A stretch of DNA of 64,000 bases from Actinoplanes couchii (GTDB taxonomy: Bacteria > Actinomycetota > Actinomycetes > Mycobacteriales > Micromonosporaceae): the NCBI RefSeq assembly GCF_016862075.1, contig NZ_BOMG01000052.1, positions 1 through 64,000 on the forward strand, in the 5' to 3' direction. Each line of letters starts with the position of its first letter. Position 1 is the first letter of the stretch. The notes below the pieces were generated by a model. That model saw only the letters and a list, made by a program, of their open reading frames with translations, was not told the DNA's origin and did no database searches. This document shows, piece after piece, positions 16,643 through 25,012 of the stretch. A program made the position numbers and the translations under genes.

Positions 16643-17275
16643 TCAGTCGAAGATCGGGCCCAGCTCGCGACTGCGCTTGAGCTCGTAGAAACCGGGGGTG
16701 CCGGCGACGAGCACGACGCCGTCCCACAGCTTGCCGGCCGCCTCGCCCTTGGGCGCCGGAGTGATCACCGGGCCGAAGAACGCGACGGTCTCGCCCTCGT
16801 TCGGACCTGGGGCGTGGATGACCGGGGTGCCGACATCCGTACCGACCGGCTTCATCCCGGCGTTGTGGCTGGCCCGCAGCGCCTCGTCGCGGGCATCCGT
16901 GTGCCGGGCCTCGGCCAGGGACGGGTCGAGACCGACCTCGGCCAGGGCCTCCGCGTAGAGCTTCTGGTCCTGGATGTCGTACTTCTGCAGGTGGATCCGG
17001 GTGCCGAAAGCCGTGTAGAGGTCACGGAGCACGGCCGGGCCGGCGGTCTCGGCGGCGGCGATGCAGACCCGCACCGGGCCCCAGCCCTTGGCGAGCATCT
17101 CCTTGTAATTGTCGGGAAGTTCGTCACGGCCCTCGTTGAGCACCGAGAGACTCATGACGTTGAAACGGACGTCCAGGGGACGGACCTTCTCCACCTCCAG
17201 CAGCCAGCGGGAGGTGATCCAGGCCCATGGGCACAGGGGGTCGAACCACATGTCGACGGTCGCGCGCTCAGTCAT
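16643..17275 (-). CDS. DsbA-like protein, homologue of mycothiol-dependent nitroreductase, CPWA variant
   Basis: A 210-residue thioredoxin-fold/DsbA-helical protein. The N-terminal DPLCPWAWITSRW and the VMSLSVLNE, GWGPVRV and DVGTPVIH motifs closely match what I recall of M. tuberculosis Rv2466c, a mycothiol-dependent reductase with a CPWC active site. Here the second cysteine is Ala18 (Cys15-Pro-Trp-Ala18), leaving a single-thiol site. The ATG at 17275 avoids a basic 20-residue extension. It lies divergent from pepN and beside rpiB, the same neighbourhood as in mycobacteria. Confidence 0.88.
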   Translation of the reverse strand: MTERATVDMWFDPLCPWAWITSRWLLEVEKVRPLDVRFNVMSLSVLNEGRDELPDNYKEMLAKGWGPVRVCIAAAETAGPAVLRDLYTAFGTRIHLQKYDIQDQKLYAEALAEVGLDPSLAEARHTDARDEALRASHNAGMKPVGTDVGTPVIHAPGPNEGETVAFFGPVITPAPKGEAAGKLWDGVVLVAGTPGFYELKRSRELGPIFD

Positions 17276-17375
17276 TCTTCGATGATCCTCCCTTCCTGCG
17301 ACCGGTCGGGGTGAGTTACGTCGCCGTGTCCGCATAGGCTTCGGGAAAACGCAGTCAGCTCGAAGGAGAGTGCAC

Positions 17376-19934
17376 GTGGCCGGTGTTCACAACCTGACCC
17401 AGGTCGAGGCTGCGGAACGTAGTCGTCTGCTCGAAGTGACCGGGTACGACATCACCCTTGACCTGACCGACGGGCACGGCAACCCCGGCTCCGGCACGTT
17501 CCGGTCCACCACGGTCGTCACCTTCCGGTGCACCGAGCCGGGCGCGTCGACGTTCGTCGAGGCCGCCGCCGCGTCGATCCACTCGGCGACGCTGAACGGC
17601 GAGCCGCTGAACCTCGGTGGCTGGTCCCCGGAGACCGGTCTGCCGCTGTCCGGCCTGGCCGCCGAGAACGTGCTGGAGGTGTCCGGCGACTTCAAGTACT
17701 CGGCCAGCGGCCAGGGGCTCCAGCGCAGCCAGGACCCGGTCGACGAGGAGATCTACCTCTACACCCAGTTCGAGACGGCGGACGCGCAGCGCGCCTACGT
17801 CTGCTTCGACCAGCCCGACCTGAAGAGCGTGTTCACCTGGCACGCCACGGTGCCGGCGCACTGGAAGGTCGTCTCCAACATGCCGGTGGACTCCGAGGAG
17901 GAGTCCGGAGCCGGCGCCAAGACGGTCCACTTCACCACCTCGCCGAAGATGAGCACCTACATCACGGCGATCTGTGCCGGGCCGTACCACGAGGTCCGCG
18001 ACTCGCACGACGGCATCGAGCTCGGTGTCTTCTGCCGCGCCTCGATGGCGCAGTACCTGGACGCCGACGACCTGTTCCTGGTCACCAAGCAGGGCTTCGA
18101 CTTCTTCCACGAGAAGTTCGGCATCCGGTACCCGCTGCCCAAGTACGACCAGCTGTGGGTGCCGGACTTCAACGCCGGCGCGATGGAGAACTTCGGCTGT
18201 GTCACGCACGCCGAGGCGCACTACATCTTCCGCTCGCAGGTCACCGACTACGAGTACGAGCAGCGCGCCAACACGATCCTGCACGAGCTGGCGCACATGT
18301 GGTTCGGCGACCTGGTCACCATGCGCTGGTGGAACGACCTGTGGCTGAACGAGTCGTTCGCCGAGTGGGCCAGCCACTGGTGCAACACCGAGGCCACCCG
18401 TTTCGGTGACGCCTGGTCGACGTTCCTGTCGATCCGCAAGGCCTGGGGTTACCGCCAGGACCAGCTCTCCTCGACCCACCCGGTCTACTGCGAGATGCCG
18501 GACCTGGAGGCGGTCGAGGTCAACTTCGACGGCATCACGTACGCGAAGGGGGCCAGTGTCATCAAGCAGCTGGTCGCCTACGTCGGGCTGGACCCGTTCC
18601 TGACCGGTCTGCGGGCGTACTTCGCCAAGCACGCGTGGGGCAACGCCACCTTCGACGACCTGCTCACCGAGCTGGAGACGGCGTCCGGCCGGGAGCTGCG
18701 CAAGTTCGCCGCACAGTGGCTGGAGACCGCGCAGGTCAACACGCTGCGCCCGGTCGTGGAGATCGGCGCGGACGGCGCCTACACCAGCGTGGCCGTGCAG
18801 CAGGAGGCCCCGGCGGGCTATCCGACGCTGCGCACCCACCGGGTCGCCATCGGCCTGTACGACCTCGACGGCGAGCGCCTGGTGCGCCGCGACCTGATCG
18901 AGGCGGACGTGTCCGGGGAGAGCACCGAGATCACCGCGCTGACCGGGGTACGCGCCCCGGATCTGCTGCTGCTCAACGACGAGGACCTGACGTACGCCAA
19001 GTTGCGTCTGGACGAGCGGTCGCTGAACAGCCTGGTCCAGCACATCGGCAAGTTCGGTTCGTCGCTGCCGCGGGCGCTGTCCTGGGCGGCGGCGTGGGAC
19101 ATGCTGCGCGATGCCGAGATGGCGAGCCGGGACTACGTGGCGCTGGTCTGTGCCGGTCTGCCCGCCGAGACCGACATCAACCTGGCCACGGCCACGCTGC
19201 GGCAGGCCGCCACGGCGCTGGCCAGCTTCGCCGACCCGGAGTGGGCGCCGCAGGGCTGGGCGCAGCTGGGCCGGCTGGCCGAGGAGCGTCTCGCGGCCTC
19301 GGAGCCGGGCAGTGGCTGGCAGCTCACCTGGGCGCGGGCGTTCGTCACCGCGGCCCGGACGCCGGAGCAGGCGGCCGTGCTGCGCGGCTGGCTGTCCGGT
19401 GACGCCCGGCCGGAGGGTCTGGTGGTCGACACCGAGCTGCGCTGGTCGCTGCTGCAGGCGCTGGCCGCTCTGGGGGCCGCCGCCGAGTCGGAGATCGACG
19501 ACGAGCTGGCCGCGGACAAGACGGCCAGTGGTGAGCGGGAGGCCGCGATCGCCCGGGCGCTGCTGCCGACGGCCGAGAGCAAGGCCCGGGTGTGGGCCGA
19601 CCTGACCGGACCGGCGGCCCCGCCGAACTGGCTGAACCGGTCGCTGCTGATCGGTTTCCAGAGCACCCGGCAGGTGGACCTGACCGCGCCGTACGCCGCG
19701 AAGTTCTTCGACGTGGTGGCGGACGTGTGGGCCCGGTCGGACAGTGAGCCGGCGCAGGAGTTCGCCACCATGGCGTACCCGGTGTACCAGATCAGCGAGG
19801 AGACGGTGGCGCTCACCGAGGCCTGGCTGGCGCGGGAGGGGCACCCGGCGTCGCTGCGGCGGCTGGTGGCCGAGGGCCGGGACGGCGTGCTGCGGGCGCT
19901 GAAGGCGCGGGCGAAGGACCGTGCCGCGAACTGA
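17376..19934 (+). CDS. pepN: aminopeptidase N (M1 family)
   Basis: An 852-residue zinc metallopeptidase removing N-terminal residues from peptides in the cytosol. It has the exopeptidase motif GAMEN (FNAGAMENFG), the zinc site HELAH (303-307) with Glu326 in NESFAEW, and the C-terminal ERAP1-like helical domain. The length matches actinobacterial PepN. Start choice: GTG at 17376, with GAAGGAG seven bases upstream. The GTG at 17370 would sit on top of that SD. It is monocistronic and followed by a terminator. Confidence 0.97.
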   Translation: MAGVHNLTQVEAAERSRLLEVTGYDITLDLTDGHGNPGSGTFRSTTVVTFRCTEPGASTFVEAAAASIHSATLNGEPLNLGGWSPETGLPLSGLAAENVLEVSGDFKYSASGQGLQRSQDPVDEEIYLYTQFETADAQRAYVCFDQPDLKSVFTWHATVPAHWKVVSNMPVDSEEESGAGAKTVHFTTSPKMSTYITAICAGPYHEVRDSHDGIELGVFCRASMAQYLDADDLFLVTKQGFDFFHEKFGIRYPLPKYDQLWVPDFNAGAMENFGCVTHAEAHYIFRSQVTDYEYEQRANTILHELAHMWFGDLVTMRWWNDLWLNESFAEWASHWCNTEATRFGDAWSTFLSIRKAWGYRQDQLSSTHPVYCEMPDLEAVEVNFDGITYAKGASVIKQLVAYVGLDPFLTGLRAYFAKHAWGNATFDDLLTELETASGRELRKFAAQWLETAQVNTLRPVVEIGADGAYTSVAVQQEAPAGYPTLRTHRVAIGLYDLDGERLVRRDLIEADVSGESTEITALTGVRAPDLLLLNDEDLTYAKLRLDERSLNSLVQHIGKFGSSLPRALSWAAAWDMLRDAEMASRDYVALVCAGLPAETDINLATATLRQAATALASFADPEWAPQGWAQLGRLAEERLAASEPGSGWQLTWARAFVTAARTPEQAAVLRGWLSGDARPEGLVVDTELRWSLLQALAALGAAAESEIDDELAADKTASGEREAAIARALLPTAESKARVWADLTGPAAPPNWLNRSLLIGFQSTRQVDLTAPYAAKFFDVVADVWARSDSEPAQEFATMAYPVYQISEETVALTEAWLAREGHPASLRRLVAEGRDGVLRALKARAKDRAAN

Positions 19935-19949
19935 CCGGAAATGATCGTC

Positions 19950-19983
19950 AGGCCCGTCTCGCAGCGCGCGAGGCGGGCCTTTC
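19950..19983 (+). terminator. rho-independent terminator after pepN
   Basis: A 12-bp stem (19950-19961 with 19969-19980, one G-T wobble) with a 7-nt loop, followed by TTTCATT, starting 16 bases past the pepN stop. Confidence 0.75.
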
Positions 19984-19997
19984 ATTACGCTGAGCCG

Positions 19998-20555
19998 GTG
20001 ACGATGGTGAGCCACGGTTCCCCGGTGCGCTGGAGTGCGCCGGACGGGCGCTGGTCACGGCCCGACCTGCACCTCTTCCCACCGGACGGGCACCGCTACG
20101 AGATCCTCGACGGTGCTCTGCACGTCACCCCGCCGGCCGGGCCGCGGCACGACGCGACGGTCGAGGCGGTGGTGGCCACGTTGCGGGCCGCGGCGCCGCC
20201 CGGCTGGTGGGTGTGCAGCCGGCTCGGCATCGCGATGCCGGACAGCAGCCTGGTGCCGGACGTGACGGTGCTGCGGCCGCGGTCGTCCGGGGCGATCTGG
20301 GCGGATCCCCGGGACGTGGCGCTGGTCGTCGAGGTGGAGTCGGAGGAGACCCGGCGGTACGACCGGTTGCTCAAGCCGGCCGTTTACGCGGCCGAGGGCA
20401 TCGGCGGGTACTGGCGGGTGGAGCCCGGGCCGGTCCTGCGGGTGTGCACGCTGGCGGACGGCGCCTATCTCCCGGGCCGCGACGTCGGGGCCGGGGAGCA
20501 GGCGGAACTCGATGTGCCGTACCCGATGAGGGTGGATGTGAGCTCGTGGAGCTGA
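19998..20555 (+). CDS. Uma2-family (DUF820) putative restriction-like endonuclease
   Basis: A 185-residue protein with the PD-(D/E)xK-type Uma2 fold. It has the N-terminal DLHLFPPDGHRYEILDGALHV segment, SLVPDVTVLRP (the acidic residue), VALVVEVESEETRRYDRLLK (E-x-E plus the distal Lys) and YWRVEPG. These proteins are frequent and multi-copy in actinomycetes; their function is unproven. Start: GTG at 19998, six bases after a possible -10 (TACGCT, 19986-19991), implying leaderless translation. ATG at 20004 is the alternative. Confidence 0.8.
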   Translation: MTMVSHGSPVRWSAPDGRWSRPDLHLFPPDGHRYEILDGALHVTPPAGPRHDATVEAVVATLRAAAPPGWWVCSRLGIAMPDSSLVPDVTVLRPRSSGAIWADPRDVALVVEVESEETRRYDRLLKPAVYAAEGIGGYWRVEPGPVLRVCTLADGAYLPGRDVGAGEQAELDVPYPMRVDVSSWS

Positions 20556-20558
20556 GGA

Positions 20559-20954
20559 TCAGCCCTTGCCGGCGTGGCTGGCGAGCTGGTCGATGCCGAT
20601 CATCAGGCCGCCGGCCAGGTTGCCACCGGCGAACGTGCCGACCATGGAGAAGCCGGCCAGTTTCGCGTCCTGATCGGAGATCCGCTTGCGGGCCTCGGAA
20701 CCGGTGACGATCTCCAGCTTGCACTGATCGGGTGACACCGCCATGAGCACCGAGCGCTCCGGGTGCCGGGTCCGCGCGTGCAGTTTCTCGGCGGACTCGC
20801 GGATCGGCTCCTCGAGCGGGCCGAGGTAGATGCTGAACTGCAGCCCCGTCACCTGGTCGGCGACGCGGAGCGCCTCGTCGAGGTGGATCAGCTGACGGGT
20901 CGTGAACGGACCGTCGGCAGGCTGCTCGAGCGGGGTGACCTCACCAACTGTCAC
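20559..20954 (-). CDS. DUF5130 / TPM-domain-like protein
   Basis: A 131-residue actinobacterial protein. It contains ESAEKLHARTRHPERSVLMAVSPDQCKLEIVTG, which resembles the TPM (acid phosphatase-like) fold, and a Gly-rich C-terminus (GTFAGGNLAGGLMIGIDQLA). The biochemical role is unknown. The start is GTG at 20954 with a perfect AGGAGG six bases away. It overlaps the upstream small membrane-protein gene by 14 bases and is surely co-translated with it. It converges with the Uma2 gene, the stops being three bases apart. Confidence 0.75.
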   Translation of the reverse strand: MTVGEVTPLEQPADGPFTTRQLIHLDEALRVADQVTGLQFSIYLGPLEEPIRESAEKLHARTRHPERSVLMAVSPDQCKLEIVTGSEARKRISDQDAKLAGFSMVGTFAGGNLAGGLMIGIDQLASHAGKG

Positions 20955-21213
20955 TTGCGCCTCCTGTGGAACCGGGGCGGACGGGTGCGCCGGAGCTGTC
21001 CTCGATGATCAGCCCGGAGTGGCCGCCCCCAGCCGGGGTGACCTGCTGCGGCGTCGCGGAGAACCACATCGCCGGGAAGTCGAAGGGCCGGCCCGGGCGG
21101 TAACGCCGGGACGGCTTGGACCGGTCGGAGCCGGCGAACACGAGTGTCGCGATCGTTCCGATGATCGCTGCCGGAATGATCACGAAGACCAGAATGGTGC
21201 TGATTACTGACAA
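20941..21213 (-). CDS. small single-pass membrane protein
   Basis: A 90-residue protein. The N-terminal transmembrane helix covers residues 3-27 (STILVFVIIPAAIIGTIATLVFAG), followed by a basic cytoplasmic tail (RSKPSRRYRPGRP) and a Gly/Ser-rich end. It is probably a conserved actinobacterial partner of the DUF5130 gene it overlaps. The only in-frame start is TTG at 21213, preceded by GGGGG, so the start is less secure than the gene. Confidence 0.65.
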   Translation of the reverse strand: MSVISTILVFVIIPAAIIGTIATLVFAGSDRSKPSRRYRPGRPFDFPAMWFSATPQQVTPAGGGHSGLIIEDSSGAPVRPGSTGGASDSW

Positions 21214-21414
21214 CTGAACGCCCCCAGGCGCACGGTGACCCTACTTATTCCGAACATCAATCACCGTAGCGGAGCGCATGTCGTCCCGGACCGTCGGGTC
21301 TCGAACCGGGGTCTCACGCCGTCGGGATCTACGCGGAATGTGTGCCGGGGTGCGAAAATCACCCTCACGCGCCGTCCGCGTACTTTCCGTCGCGAACGGC
21401 AGGGAGGGGAACCC

Positions 21415-21888
21415 ATGCGCACGTTCGTCCCGGCGGTCCTCACAGGCCTTTTCGCCGCCCTTTCGGGCGTCTCGCCGGCCTCGGCCGCGGCTGTCTTCGT
21501 CGAGATCAACCCCAGCACGGCCCGGGCCGGTGACGAGATCGCGCTGCGCGCGTCGTGTGACGACAACCTCAAAGCGGCGACGGTGACGGGCGAGCCGATC
21601 GGTTCGGTCACGGTCAACCCCGAGTTCGGGTTCCTGACCGCGACGGTACGAGTCCCGGCCGGCACCGGTTCGGGTGACTATCCGGTCCTGCTGAAGTGCC
21701 CCGACGGTGGCACCGCGACGGGCACCCTGCACGTGGTGGCCAAGGTCGAGCCGAGCCGCGGCCCGGCGACCGGGGGCGGGGGCACCGCTCCGGGAGCCGC
21801 CGGCCCGTTGCTGATCAGTGGCGGCCTGGCCGCGGTGCTGGCCGGTCTGGCGCTGGGCGCGGTGTCGTTGCGCCGCCGGGTCGGTTGA
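21415..21888 (+). CDS. secreted, C-terminally anchored protein adjacent to sortase
   Basis: A 157-residue precursor. The signal peptide is at 1-28 (MRTFVPAVLTGLFAALSGVSPASAAA), followed by a beta-sandwich-like region of about 85 residues with two cysteines (ASCDD and LLKCPDG), a Gly-rich linker, a C-terminal hydrophobic helix and an RRRVG tail. This is the layout of a cell-wall sorting signal, yet no LPxTG-like motif precedes the helix. The start ATG at 21415 has AGGGAGGGGA upstream. The sortase gene starts 11 bases past its stop, so the two form an operon and may work together. Confidence 0.75.
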   Translation: MRTFVPAVLTGLFAALSGVSPASAAAVFVEINPSTARAGDEIALRASCDDNLKAATVTGEPIGSVTVNPEFGFLTATVRVPAGTGSGDYPVLLKCPDGGTATGTLHVVAKVEPSRGPATGGGGTAPGAAGPLLISGGLAAVLAGLALGAVSLRRRVG

Positions 21889-21898
21889 GGGGGCGGGC

Positions 21899-22699
21899 AT
21901 GACCACACGGGGGAAGAGCCCACGGGTGCCGGAGTCGGTCGCCCGGAAACGTCCGGCCCAGGTGATCGTGGCGCCGCCACCCGGGTCGATCACCGGGCCG
22001 CTGCCGACACCGAAGTCGCTGCCGGGGCGGCCGTCGTTCCGGATCCCGCTGCCCCGCCGGGCGCCGAAACCCCGGCCGGTCCGCGGCAAGCGGGGCGGGA
22101 TGGCGGGGATCGTCGCGTTCGTGCTGGTCTTCGTCGGGCTGTTCGCGTTCGGCCTGGGGCTCGGTTTCGCCACCGGGTTCGACATCGGCGGGCTGTTCCG
22201 CGGGCCGGACCAGCCGCCGCCGCGCGCGTTCCCGGTGCTGGACCCGTCCCGGCCGGAGCGGCTGGAGATCCCGGCGATCCGGGTGTCCGCGCCGATCCTG
22301 GACGTGGGCCTGGCCGGGGACGGTTCGGTGGACGTGCCGCCGCTGAAACGGCACAACGAGGCCGGCTGGTTCGAGGGCGGGCCGACACCCGGCCAGTTCG
22401 GGCCGGCGTTGATCGTGGGGCACGCGGACACCCGGACCGGGCCGTCGGTCTTCCACCGGCTGGACGAGCTGAAACCCGGGCAGGAGATCCGGGTCTCCCG
22501 GGCCGACGGGTCGCTCGCGGTGTTCGAGGTCAACTCGGTGGAGACGTTCGACAAGAGCAGACTGCCGGCCCAGCGGGTGTACGGCGACTACTCCCGCCCG
22601 TCGCTGCGGCTGATGACCTGTGGCGGGAAGTGGCTGGGCGGCGACGAGGGTTACGAGGACAACGTGGTCGTCTTCGCGTCGCTGGTGTCCTCGGCCTGA
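21899..22699 (+). CDS. class F (actinobacterial) sortase
   Basis: A 266-residue membrane-anchored transpeptidase. The basic proline-rich cytoplasmic arm (about 70 residues) is followed by one transmembrane helix (GIVAFVLVFVGLFAFGLGLGF) and the sortase domain, with catalytic His in LIVGHADT, Cys in LRLMTCGG and Arg expected in the following strand region. The RLEIPAIRVSAPI opening is the standard sortase E/F start. It shares an operon with the secreted protein just upstream, its likely substrate or partner. Confidence 0.88.
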   Translation: MTTRGKSPRVPESVARKRPAQVIVAPPPGSITGPLPTPKSLPGRPSFRIPLPRRAPKPRPVRGKRGGMAGIVAFVLVFVGLFAFGLGLGFATGFDIGGLFRGPDQPPPRAFPVLDPSRPERLEIPAIRVSAPILDVGLAGDGSVDVPPLKRHNEAGWFEGGPTPGQFGPALIVGHADTRTGPSVFHRLDELKPGQEIRVSRADGSLAVFEVNSVETFDKSRLPAQRVYGDYSRPSLRLMTCGGKWLGGDEGYEDNVVVFASLVSSA

Positions 22700-22718
22700 G
22701 CCGGCGCGCCGGCGGGTG

Positions 22719-23258
22719 TCAGGCGGCCTCGGCGACCGCGGACGGCAGGTCCAGCCAGTCCATCCACCGGGGATCCGGGGTCCGGTGGCCGAGGACCCGC
22801 CAGGCCACTCCGCGGGGAGCGGCGGGCGGGGCGTGCAGCCGCCAGCCGAGCTCGGCCGGGGTCTTGTCGCCCTTGCTGTGGTTGCACTTGGCGCAGGCTG
22901 CCACGACGTTGTCCCAGGCGTGCAGGCCGCCGCGGCTTTTCGGGAAGACGTGGTCGATGGTCTCGGCCGAGCCGCGGCAGTAGGCGCAGCGGCCGCCGTC
23001 ACGGGCGAAGATGGCCCGGCGGGAGAGACCGACATGGGTGCGGTACGGCACCTTCACGTACCGCGTGAGCCGGACCACGGACGGGACCGGGAGGTTCTGA
23101 TGGGCGCTGTGCAGGATGCCGTCCCCGTCGGAGACACACTCGGCCTTGGCTGTCAGGACGAGGATGGTCGCTCGACGCACCGATACGACGCACAGCGGCT
23201 CGTAGGTAGCGTTCAGGACCAACGCGGAAGAGCCAACCATGGGTCGTATGTCAGGCAT
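22719..23258 (-). CDS. HNH endonuclease family protein
   Basis: A 179-residue protein with a C-terminal HNH/zinc module: Cys91-x2-Cys94, the DH pair at 102-103, Asn117 and Cys122-x2-Cys125 followed by NHSKGDKTP. The conserved N-terminus (VGSSALVLNATYEPLCVVSVRRA) is typical of the chromosomal actinobacterial HNH protein found near glbO in mycobacteria (Rv2469c as I recall). Its role is unknown, and it is not associated with a mobile element here. ATG at 23258 follows GGAAGG; a GTG nine bases upstream is the alternative. Confidence 0.85.
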   Translation of the reverse strand: MPDIRPMVGSSALVLNATYEPLCVVSVRRATILVLTAKAECVSDGDGILHSAHQNLPVPSVVRLTRYVKVPYRTHVGLSRRAIFARDGGRCAYCRGSAETIDHVFPKSRGGLHAWDNVVAACAKCNHSKGDKTPAELGWRLHAPPAAPRGVAWRVLGHRTPDPRWMDWLDLPSAVAEAA

Positions 23259-23449
23259 CGCGATCACCCTTCCGGTGTCAGTTGCTTGTTACCGCTCCCG
23301 TAGCCCATGCGTGTGTGATTCGGGCCTCCCTGCCGGAAGGTCCGTGAGCCAATAGTCCCTGATGAATAACCGGATTGCCAGCACAATCTGTGGCCGGACG
23401 GTAAACGTCTGAGGTCTCCGCTCAGGTCGACCCGGTACCTTCTGTTCCC

Positions 23450-24526
23450 GTGTTCCTAGCCGCGACCCCCACCCCCACACCGTCGGTCTCCCCCGACGTG
23501 TTCGTCACGCCGGTCTGCAAGGACGACGCATTCTGCGCCCAGATCCTCACCTGGACGGGTAGTGAATGGTTCGCCACCAGCAGTTACGTCGTCCTGATCA
23601 AACCCGCTCGGATCATCGCGATCATCCTGGTCGCGATGCTGCTGCGCTGGCTGATCCACCGGGCCATCTCCCGGCTGGCGACGACCAGCTCGCGGGCCTC
23701 GATGCCGGCGCTGCTGAAGCCGCTGAAGGAGAAGGTGACGGTCACCGCCGAGGAGGGGACGTTCATCCCCGAGCGGCGGCGCCAGCGGGCCGAGGCGATC
23801 GCGTCGGTGCTGCGCAGCTTCGTCAGCGCGGTGATCTTCACGATGGCCGCGCTGCTGGTGATGGGCGAGCTGGGTTTCAACCTGGCCCCGCTGCTGGCCA
23901 GCGCCGGCATCGTCGGTGTGGCCCTCGGTTTCGGCGCGCAGAGCCTGGTCAAGGACTTGATAGCCGGTCTGTTCATGCTGCTGGAGGACCAGTACGGCGT
24001 CGGCGACACGGTCGACCTGGGCGAGGCCACCGGTGTGGTGGAGAGCGTCGGCCTGCGGATCACCACGGTCCGCGACGCCCGGGGTGTGCTCTGGTACATC
24101 CGCAACGGCGAGATCGTCCGGGTCGGCAACAAGAGCCAGGGCTGGGCCATGGTGGTGGTGGACATCCCGATCGGCTTCGTCAACTCGGAGGAGGCGATCG
24201 CGGTGCTGAAGACCGCCGCCGCCACCGTCGCCCACGATCCGGAGCACGAGGCGGGTTTCCTGGAGCCGCCGGACGTGCTCGGCGTCGAGCAGCTCACCGT
24301 CGAGGGCGCGGTGATCCGGACCATCGCCAAGACCACCGCCGACGGCCAGGTCTCGATCCAGCGCGACCTGCGCCGGGCGCTGACCGAGTCGCTGGAGACC
24401 TCCGGCCTGTCCGAGCGGATCGCGGCGTCCCGGCTGGCGCCGCGCAGCGCGGTCCCGCCGCCCTGGGCCGGTGGCCCGGAGGTCGTCCCGCCGCCCGCCG
24501 ACGAGCAGCCGGGCGGCAGGGCCTGA
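23450..24526 (+). CDS. MscS-family small-conductance mechanosensitive channel
   Basis: A 358-residue membrane protein. An N-terminal segment contains two helices (about residues 45-65 and 120-145). The pore-lining TM3 is followed by the MscS core LASAGIVGVALGFGAQSLVKDLIAGLFMLLEDQYGVGD (Gly/Ala-packed helix and beta domain), then VRDARGVLWYIRNGEIVRVGNKSQ and a proline-rich cytosolic tail. It gates in response to membrane tension to relieve hypo-osmotic stress. The start GTG at 23450 lies 8 bases after a possible -10 (TACCTT), with no SD, so it may be leaderless. Confidence 0.88.
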   Translation: MFLAATPTPTPSVSPDVFVTPVCKDDAFCAQILTWTGSEWFATSSYVVLIKPARIIAIILVAMLLRWLIHRAISRLATTSSRASMPALLKPLKEKVTVTAEEGTFIPERRRQRAEAIASVLRSFVSAVIFTMAALLVMGELGFNLAPLLASAGIVGVALGFGAQSLVKDLIAGLFMLLEDQYGVGDTVDLGEATGVVESVGLRITTVRDARGVLWYIRNGEIVRVGNKSQGWAMVVVDIPIGFVNSEEAIAVLKTAAATVAHDPEHEAGFLEPPDVLGVEQLTVEGAVIRTIAKTTADGQVSIQRDLRRALTESLETSGLSERIAASRLAPRSAVPPPWAGGPEVVPPPADEQPGGRA

Positions 24527-24549
24527 GGCATGGCTGGCAGGATGGAACG

Positions 24550-24948
24550 GTGAGCGCACCCACCTTCTACGACGCCGTGGGCGGCGAGCCCACCTTCCGG
24601 CGCCTCGTCGACAAGTTCTACGAGGGCGTCGCGGAGGACCCGCTGCTGAAGCCGATGTACCCCGAGGAGGATCTGGGGCCGGCCGCCGACCGGCTCACGC
24701 TCTTCCTGATGCAGTACTGGGGTGGTCCGTCGACGTATTCGGAGAGCCGTGGTCATCCACGGCTGCGGATGCGGCACGCCCCATTCGTGGTCGACGCGGC
24801 CGCCCGGGACGCCTGGTTGCTGCACATGCGGGTGGCCGTCGACTCGCTGGAGCTGCCCGAGCAGTTGCGGACCCAGCTCTGGGAGTACCTGGAGCGTGCG
24901 GCGTACTTCATGGTGAACCGGCTGGACCCGGCGGAGCCCACGCCGTAA
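24550..24948 (+). CDS. glbO: group II truncated haemoglobin (GlbO)
   Basis: A 132-residue trHbO with the diagnostic haem-pocket residues: Tyr24 (B10), Tyr37 (CD1), proximal His76 in RMRHAPF and Trp89 (G8). TrHbO binds O2 tightly and is implicated in oxygen and NO/peroxide handling. The GTG start at 24550 lies six bases after a CAGGAT -10-like box, so transcription may begin at the start codon. It is 23 bases past mscS, and coupling to that gene is also possible. Confidence 0.95.
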   Translation: MSAPTFYDAVGGEPTFRRLVDKFYEGVAEDPLLKPMYPEEDLGPAADRLTLFLMQYWGGPSTYSESRGHPRLRMRHAPFVVDAAARDAWLLHMRVAVDSLELPEQLRTQLWEYLERAAYFMVNRLDPAEPTP

Positions 24949-25012
24949 CAGTGACTCCCCCGGCCGGTGGCTCGTTGATCGGATTGTCACTCACGATCCG
25001 GGGAGCCATCGC

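Noticed and set aside
17355-20015. An 886-codon open frame on the minus strand antisense to pepN
   Set aside because: The product is a His/Arg/Gly/Leu-rich shadow with no family motifs, created by high-GC codon bias; pepN on the plus strand has all M1 motifs.
22719-23258. HNH protein as part of a mobile intron or phage
   Set aside because: No other mobile feature is nearby, and the family is a chromosomal actinobacterial one.
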